Source: Candidatus Hodarchaeota archaeon (GTDB taxonomy: Archaea > Asgardarchaeota > Heimdallarchaeia > Hodarchaeales > YT1-039). Taken from it: a stretch of 10,354 nucleotides of DNA. The stretch is taken from NCBI GenBank assembly GCA_016840025.1, contig JAEOTF010000085.1:1-10354 (forward strand), in the 5' to 3' direction. The position numbers and the translations under genes are program-made. Position 1 is the stretch's first letter; every line of letters starts with the position of its first letter. This document shows, one piece after another, positions 6,962-10,354 of this stretch. A model generated the notes under the pieces. The model saw nothing but the letters and a program-made list of their open reading frames with translations, was not told the DNA's origin and did no database searches.

Positions 6962-7333
6962 TCATAACTGGTTTTCTAATAGTTGGTTGATGGTTTGTTG
7001 AAGTTTCGCCCAATCTGCCCTTCTTTCGTTTAAACGATTCACTCCCTTGGCAGTTAGTAAATAAACGGATCTTTGACGTCGTACTCCTTCGTAACGCGAT
7101 TTTGTATCTTCTACATGTCTACGAAGTAGCCCGATTTTTTCCAATTTTTCCATTTGTGGATAAATAGTACCAGCACGTAATGAAATCTTATTTTTAGTTG
7201 CTTCTTTGATGTTTTTAATTAGTTGATATGCGCTTAAACCTTCATTAGGACTTAATGCACTTAAAATAACTAATTCCGATAAGTCCTTACCGAGATATGA
7301 ATTCAAATCTCGTGGTTCTTCTGTCCGAACCAT
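6962..7333 (-). CDS. PadR-family winged-helix transcriptional regulator
   Basis: 123 residues, a typical length for the short PadR class. Residues 19-40 (SELVILSALSPNEGLSAYQLIK) and 52-71 (LRAGTIYPQMEKLEKIGLLR) form the helix-turn-helix with the family's GTIYPxxxxLE core. The wing ends in VYLLTAKG (90-97), and a C-terminal dimerisation helix (about 104-120) finishes the protein. It binds DNA as a dimer, usually as a repressor released by a ligand or partner protein. It leads an operon with two HAAS/zinc-ribbon membrane proteins, the classical partner family. ATG 7333 has GAGG 8 nt upstream and a TATA box at 7367-7376. The inverted repeat immediately upstream of that TATA box makes autoregulation likely. 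Family assignment is firm; the effector is unknown. Confidence 0.92.
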   Translation of the reverse strand: MVRTEEPRDLNSYLGKDLSELVILSALSPNEGLSAYQLIKNIKEATKNKISLRAGTIYPQMEKLEKIGLLRRHVEDTKSRYEGVRRQRSVYLLTAKGVNRLNERRADWAKLQQTINQLLENQL

Positions 7334-7365
7334 TTTTTTTCCTCAACTATACTTTTGTTCGAAGT

Positions 7366-7398
7366 TCCTTATATAGTATTCGATAGTCGAATATTCGA
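7366..7398 (-). promoter_or_regulatory. padR promoter: TATA box with adjoining PadR-type operator
   Basis: Minus-strand TATA is CTATATAAGG (7367-7376), predicting a start near 7346 and a leader of about 13 nt with GAGG. On the plus strand, AGTATTCG (7375-7382), 5 nt and CGAATATT (7388-7395) form an inverted repeat with one mismatch. It overlaps or abuts the upstream edge of TATA, where TFB would bind. TCGAATATTCGA (7387-7398) is itself a perfect 12-bp palindrome. The geometry equals that at 4270-4290, consistent with repression by the PadR encoded here. Confidence 0.75.
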
Positions 7399-7510
7399 AA
7401 TAAAACATTTGTATTCAACGCAGCCTTCACATTAACAGAGGGCAAAAGCTTGAATACGTATACTATGACTTTTGGTAAATCTACAATTGACCGGTTAAAG
7501 TGAGGAGGAT

Positions 7511-7534
7511 GCCGCTGGATAAGCGAACAGCGGC
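7511..7534 (+). promoter_or_regulatory. Hairpin between two Shine-Dalgarno-like sites
   Basis: GCCGCTG (7511-7517) and CAGCGGC (7528-7534) form a perfect 7-bp GC-rich stem with a 10-nt loop, striking in this AT-rich gap. GAGGAGG (7502-7508) precedes it and AGGAGGAG (7538-7545) follows it. The second site is 5 nt before TTG at 7551. It could be a translation-control element of a lost or very small gene; no T-tract follows, so it is not an obvious terminator. Confidence 0.4.
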
Positions 7535-7550
7535 TAAAGGAGGAGATAAA

Positions 7551-7680
7551 TTGAAAATTCGCTCATTTGAATACCGAGATTGCCTTATACTAGCCTTATG
7601 AACAGTCTTTTACCAGCCCTATGAATTAAGAAATCAAAAATTATCCCGATGAGCCAATCACGATTAAAAGGCTTCTCTAA
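7551..7680 (+). pseudogene. Possible decayed N-terminus of a GNAT-type acetyltransferase
   Basis: A good ribosome site (AGGAGGAG, 7538-7545) leads to TTG at 7551 and a 16-codon frame reading LKIRSFEYRDCLILAL, stopped at 7599-7601. A frame open from ATG 7509 runs into the same stop. Further on, in another frame (7639-7680), the translation is NYPDEPITIKRLL and then stop. An IRxFExRD opening followed by a YPDEPIT block is the order seen at the start of many GNAT acetyltransferases. An imperfect repeat with a 23-nt offset (7591-7602 against 7614-7625) lies between the two blocks and may reflect the damage, although removing it alone does not restore the frame. No acetyl-CoA-binding motif survives. 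The alternative is chance similarity and a tiny leader peptide. Confidence 0.25.
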
Positions 7681-7886
7681 ATCTAGGGAATTATAATCAT
7701 AAAACCAACCATCAATTTTTCCGTCGTTAAGAGTTTCGGAAGACGTTAAACATCGAATGAAATATGCATTATCTTATCTTCTCAGAATAATAAGAAAGAA
7801 AAACATTAAGTATAATCCTTGATTGAAAACTCGAAACCGAAGATGCTAATTAAATTCGGAAAAAAAAGTCAATAGAGTGTTTGCGG

Positions 7887-8456
7887 ATGAGTATCGGTTA
7901 CTTGTTTGGACGAGAAGTTTCTGGCTATATTACCTTTGTAGGACTTTCAAATGCAGGTAAGACCACCCTTCTTCATCGAATCAAAGGAGAAGAACACTTG
8001 ATTACCGAAGAAGAGATCCCTACAATGGGAATGAATGCAGAAAAACTAGAAGTAGGGGAAACCTTATTCACTGCGATTGATATGGGTGGCCAAGCAAGTT
8101 TTGCCCATAGTATGTGGCAGCCGTATGTTGCTCAAGCCGTTGGAGTCATTTTTGTGTTTGACTCTGCTGATTCTGATGTCCTAATAGATGGGAAACGTTG
8201 GTTCTATCAAGTAGTTGAATGGTTAGGTTCTGAAACCATTCTGATGTTCTTAGCTAACAAAGCTGATCTTCCGGATTCTGCAAGCTTGTCCGAAGTAATT
8301 GAAAAACTAGGTCTTTCTGAGATACTCGCTGAAAAACCACATACATTCGGTGTATATCTTACTTCAGCGTTAACAGGTGAGGGATTCAAGGAAGCTTGGG
8401 ATTGGTTTTCTGCAAAAATTCTACGTAGAATTCTCGAATCTTCTAATGAAGATTAA
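7887..8456 (+). CDS. Arf/Sar1-type small GTPase (Asgard-style Arf-like)
   Basis: 189 residues from ATG 7887; an in-frame TTG at 7881 would add two residues. All GTPase motifs are present: P-loop GLSNAGKT (19-26), switch-I PTMG with Thr46, switch-II DMGGQ (65-69) including the catalytic-type Gln69, NKAD (124-127) and TSAL (159-162). PTxG with DxGGQ and a tryptophan eight residues past the Gln are Arf/Arl/Sar1 hallmarks rather than Ras or Rab. The region before the P-loop is short (MSIGYLFGRE). It has no Gly2 for myristoylation, though SIGYLFG could be a brief hydrophobic contact. No prenylation cysteine is at the C-terminus. It should switch between GDP and GTP states; membrane remodelling roles are known for eukaryotic relatives but are only suggested here. 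No GAP or GEF gene is adjacent. Its downstream neighbour at 8619-9059 is convergent. Confidence 0.9.
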   Translation: MSIGYLFGREVSGYITFVGLSNAGKTTLLHRIKGEEHLITEEEIPTMGMNAEKLEVGETLFTAIDMGGQASFAHSMWQPYVAQAVGVIFVFDSADSDVLIDGKRWFYQVVEWLGSETILMFLANKADLPDSASLSEVIEKLGLSEILAEKPHTFGVYLTSALTGEGFKEAWDWFSAKILRRILESSNED

Positions 8457-8618
8457 ATAGACTAAATACTCCGATCTATAGGGGAATTAAGAAGCAAGAA
8501 ATGAAACATCTTGCAATAAGAAGTGCAGAACATACAATCTATTGGAAGAAATGATTAAATTAAGGTTTTAGGCAGTGTAAGATAGAAGATACTACATTCA
8601 GTGACGTTTGTCTTGAAG

Positions 8619-9059
8619 TTATTTGTTATCAAGAGTCGATAAACGGGTTTGACGACGAGTCCCTAAAGCAAGAGCAGCAAGAATTTCACAGGCAGCATCA
8701 AAACGAATTTTAGGTAGATATGACTGAACTATATCAATTGAAAGTGTTTGAGGTGGAGAAGAAAGAAGTTTCGTGACATCTGCAATATTGGTATAACCTA
8801 AAAGACGTTTGAATCCTTCTGACTGGAGAAAAAGACCTACTCGGTCGGGTTGGTCTGAAGTTACTGTATCAATCATAAGGGCGACGGTGTTAGGAAGAGA
8901 TAAGGTAAAGAGCACGCCTCGTACACTAGAAACTTTCTCCATGGGCTCTGTCAATTTTACTGAAGGAGAAGAAATCGTTGGTTCTATTTTAGACAAGAAA
9001 GTCAGCAATGACCGAGTAGGCGTACGCTGTTTCATCGTGGAAGTTACTAATGACATCAT
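8619..9059 (-). CDS. Conserved-looking protein of unknown function
   Basis: 146 residues, not recognised. The first 35 residues are Ser/Thr-rich and probably disordered. From about 46 on there is a compact alternating pattern (VRGVLFTLSLPNTVALMIDTV, then VGLFLQSEGFKRLLGY), and helical stretches at 92-102 and 118-133 (FDAACEILAALALG). There are no membrane segments, zinc ligands or catalytic motifs. The minus frame is preferred over the overlapping plus frame (8809-9117) because it is longer and its composition is protein-like. It also has a TATA-like AAAATAATATA (9086-9096) about 30 nt before the tandem ATGs, suggesting a leaderless mRNA; no Shine-Dalgarno is seen. It converges on the Arf-like GTPase (162-nt gap without structure that I can see) and diverges from the DUF5752-like gene. 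Confidence 0.55.
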   Translation of the reverse strand: MMSLVTSTMKQRTPTRSLLTFLSKIEPTISSPSVKLTEPMEKVSSVRGVLFTLSLPNTVALMIDTVTSDQPDRVGLFLQSEGFKRLLGYTNIADVTKLLSSPPQTLSIDIVQSYLPKIRFDAACEILAALALGTRRQTRLSTLDNK

Positions 9060-9085
9060 ATTGCTTTTAATAAAGGTAATATGGG

Positions 9086-9096
9086 TATATTATTTT
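9086..9096 (-). promoter_or_regulatory. TATA-like element for the unknown gene at 8619-9059
   Basis: AAAATAATATA on the minus strand. The centre is about 30 nt from ATG 9059, so transcription would begin at or just before the start codon. Confidence 0.4.
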
Positions 9097-9141
9097 GTAG
9101 TTGAGATTATTGCCTAGAGCGGATTACTTTGTAGCCGAGAT
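9089..9141. repeat. Imperfect direct repeat in a divergent promoter region
   Basis: A 19-nt unit (9089-9107) recurs 34 nt on (9123-9141) with three mismatches and the shared core TTTGTAG..GAGAT. It lies between the divergent starts at 9059 and 9236, so it could be a duplicated regulator site, or chance in AT-rich DNA. Confidence 0.35.
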
Positions 9142-9190
9142 ATTACCAATATCAATTAAAGTAAATTGAAAAATCAAGCAAACAACTGCT

Positions 9191-9237
9191 GTTTATACGA
9201 AAAAAGTCCACATTTATCCCTTATGAAAAAAAGGGAT
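9191..9237 (+). promoter_or_regulatory. TATA-like box and start-codon hairpin before the DUF5752-like gene
   Basis: GTTTATACG (9191-9199) fits a TATA box with a start site near 9221. ATCCCTT (9216-9222) and AAGGGAT (9231-9237) form a perfect 7-bp inverted repeat with an 8-nt loop. Its right arm covers the first two bases of ATG 9236. If transcribed in full, it would tie up this start codon. Confidence 0.4.
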
Positions 9238-9676
9238 GACCTTTGCAGAGGAATCGGATAAGATGAATCGATGCACGCTTAAAGAAATAGCTGAAGAGAG
9301 TATCAAAAAGCAACAAGACAAACGAGATGCCTTTATTTTTAGAAATCCCGATACACAGAAAAATATTGCGGTAGCTAGAAATCTCACTGAATTATTGATT
9401 CATCTGGGAGAAATAGATGATATATCACTTAATTATCATCTCTATCGAACGACCAAACTCGACTTGGAAGGGAAGATAGATGACGAAGTTGAAGCACATC
9501 CCCGATCTGATATAGCTCTTTGGATTCAATACATTCTTGGGGATGATGAACTCGCTGCAAAAATTTGGGAACTTAGGGAGCTAGTCAATGATGAAAGTCT
9601 TCGAGCTGAATTGATCCAGGTTGTAAAGGCGCGACATTCGGAATTGATGAATGTTCTCGTTAAGCAGAAACTCTAA
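9236..9676 (+). CDS. DUF5752-like protein
   Basis: 146 residues, soluble and acidic-basic mixed. The region 30-110 follows the DUF5752 pattern: RDAFIFRNP (30-38), NLTELLIHLGEIDD (49-62) where family members have a LxELxxxLxxidd helix, LNYHLYR (65-71), then DIALWIQYILGDDELAAKI (92-110), equivalent to the NDfAxWIxxvLGDxeLA core. The loop between YHLYR and DIALWI (about 20 residues) seems longer than usual. The family has no established biochemical function; it is common in archaea. ATG 9236 has GGG directly adjacent rather than a spaced ribosome site. ATG 9263, with GAGG 11 nt upstream, is a fair alternative and would shorten the protein by nine residues without touching the domain. Confidence 0.7.
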   Translation: MTFAEESDKMNRCTLKEIAEESIKKQQDKRDAFIFRNPDTQKNIAVARNLTELLIHLGEIDDISLNYHLYRTTKLDLEGKIDDEVEAHPRSDIALWIQYILGDDELAAKIWELRELVNDESLRAELIQVVKARHSELMNVLVKQKL

Positions 9677-9755
9677 CATAGAACGTGCTCACCGGACAGA
9701 AACCTTACGTAAAGAATAATCGGCTTTAATCAGCAGTTTATTGCTAAAATTAGTA

Positions 9756-9764
9756 TTTGTTTTT
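9756..9764 (+). terminator. T-tract after the DUF5752-like gene
   Basis: TTTGTTTTT about 80 nt beyond the stop, the only pronounced plus-strand T-run before the next gene, and so a plausible archaeal transcript end. Confidence 0.4.
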
Positions 9765-9775
9765 ATTGAGCAGAA

Positions 9776-9806
9776 TTTTCGTTATGCATGACCACCATAA
9801 CGAAAA
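9776..9806. promoter_or_regulatory. Perfect 11-bp inverted repeat upstream of AOR
   Basis: TTTTCGTTATG (9776-9786) and CATAACGAAAA (9796-9806) are exact inverse complements around a 9-nt loop, followed by a long A-rich run. It sits midway between the DUF5752-like stop and the AOR start. It could be a dimeric regulator's site for the AOR gene or part of a bidirectional terminator. Confidence 0.5.
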
Positions 9807-9863
9807 AAAAGAAAAAAAACAGAAAAGTGATTAATTTCTTTGCTAGGATGATTTGTACCATTT

Positions 9864-9876
9864 CTTATAATAAAAT
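9864..9876 (+). promoter_or_regulatory. TATA box of the AOR gene
   Basis: CTTATAATAAAAT, centred about 24 nt before ATG 9892, predicting a leaderless or nearly leaderless transcript. No Shine-Dalgarno precedes 9892. Confidence 0.45.
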
Positions 9877-9891
9877 ATTTGGACGTTAAAA

Positions 9892-10354
9892 ATGAGTGGT
9901 GAAAAGTTCATGCCGATTGGTGAACTTAAATTTGAAAAAACAGAGATAGAAAAAGGATACCAAAATAGAACGCTCTATATCAACCTGTCTACAAATGAAA
10001 TTAAAATTAAGCCAGTTACCGATGAAATGAAAGAGAAATTTATCGGTGGAAAAGGTTTTGACCTATGGCTGATGTGGAATTCTCTTCCTAAAGATAAAAT
10101 TGTGAAATGGAATGACCCGGAAAATGAGATCTGTATTGCCTCGGGACCGTTAGGAGGAACCTCGTTTTACCCGGGATCGGGAAAATCAATTGTCACTACC
10201 ATCTCCCCGCTGACGGGAATCATAATAGATAGCAATGTTGGAGGGTATTTTGGGCCATACATGAAATTTTCGGGATTTGATGCCTTGGAAATCCAGGGTA
10301 AGGCTGAAAAAGACGTAGTGATCTTTATTAACAGCGATGACAACGTAATCCAAA
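9892..10354 (+). CDS. Aldehyde:ferredoxin oxidoreductase family (tungsten/molybdenum pterin), N-terminal part
   Basis: 154 codons before the right edge; full AORs are about 600 residues. The visible part is the AOR N-terminal domain, which binds the pterin cofactor: RTLYINLSTNEIKIKPV (26-42), FIGGKGFDLWLMWNSLP (50-66), the ASGPLGGT block, PGSGKSIVTTISPLTG, DSNVGGYFGPYMKFSGFDALEIQG, all in family order. The enzyme oxidises aldehydes to acids, or a related substrate, and passes electrons to ferredoxin in the cytoplasm. The [4Fe-4S] cysteines lie in the missing part. The subfamily (AOR, FOR, GOR or WOR) cannot be chosen. ATG 9892 fits a TATA-based leaderless start. ATG 9910, with GGTGA 7-8 nt upstream, is an alternative six residues shorter. 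The N-terminus before the first strand is about 20 residues longer than in typical AORs. Confidence 0.9.
   Translation, partial: MSGEKFMPIGELKFEKTEIEKGYQNRTLYINLSTNEIKIKPVTDEMKEKFIGGKGFDLWLMWNSLPKDKIVKWNDPENEICIASGPLGGTSFYPGSGKSIVTTISPLTGIIIDSNVGGYFGPYMKFSGFDALEIQGKAEKDVVIFINSDDNVIQ

Larger units (their letters stand above)
7399..7886. other. Gene-poor divergent region between padR and the Arf-like GTPase
   Basis: About 490 nt with no convincing intact gene. It holds an 8-nt inverted repeat, GTATTCAA (7411-7418) and TTGAATAC (7450-7457), loosely like the PadR half-sites. It also holds two GGAGG-type ribosome sites flanking a hairpin (7502-7545) and a short acetyltransferase-like remnant (7551-7680). 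The rest (7681-7886) is AT-rich and must contain the promoter of the GTPase; no single TATA box stands out, with TAATTAAAT near 7850 being the best-placed candidate. Confidence 0.6.

Noticed and set aside
8207..8389. Minus-strand frame antisense to the Arf-like GTPase
   Set aside because: Lies opposite the NKAD-to-G5 coding region; no independent support.
8457..8618. Possible RNA gene or terminator between the GTPase and the convergent unknown gene
   Set aside because: No tRNA-like fold, strong hairpin or T-tract could be seen by eye.
8809..9117. Plus-strand 102-codon frame antisense to the 146-residue unknown protein
   Set aside because: Low-complexity, charged translation with no domain pattern; the minus frame is longer and has a better-placed TATA element.

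Overview
This is a 10.35 kb stretch of an AT-rich archaeal chromosome, most likely from an Asgard-group archaeon. The archaeal signs are TATA boxes about 26 nt upstream of start codons (several genes look leaderless), T-tract ends, an aldehyde:ferredoxin oxidoreductase, a DUF5752-type protein and signal-peptide proteins with archaeal-style C-terminal membrane anchors. The Asgard assignment rests mainly on an Arf-like small GTPase at 7887-8456. It is an inference, not a taxonomic identification.

Layout. Positions 1-7333 are all transcribed leftward and positions 7887-10354 mostly rightward. Region 1 (1-3602, minus) is a run of exported or membrane proteins: a multi-TM protein, a surface protein with a PGF-like anchor, a membrane-tethered M14 zinc carboxypeptidase with calcium-binding-type Asp-rich loops, and the 5' part of a secreted Ntn-type C-N (amide) hydrolase that runs off the left edge. 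Region 2 (3695-7398, minus) is a regulatory island: a PadR repressor followed, almost without gaps, by two paralogous HAAS (DUF1700-like)/zinc-ribbon membrane proteins, then a separately promoted, truncated CPBP-family membrane protein. Region 3 (7334-7886) is non-coding apart from a possible decayed acetyltransferase fragment. Region 4 (7887-10354) holds the Arf-like GTPase, a convergent unknown gene, a DUF5752-like gene and the 5' end of an AOR gene.

The most interesting signal is in region 2. The promoters of padR and of the truncated CPBP-like gene carry the same 21-bp inverted repeat, AGTATTCG-N5-CGAATAYT, with its proximal half-site abutting the TATA box in both. This predicts an autoregulated PadR that also controls the CPBP-like gene 2.7 kb away. 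The two HAAS/zinc-ribbon membrane proteins would be the partners that tie PadR activity to the membrane. One of them has a single copy of a two-helix membrane module; the other has three tandem copies plus four further helices. I see no tRNA, rRNA, CRISPR array or insertion sequence.
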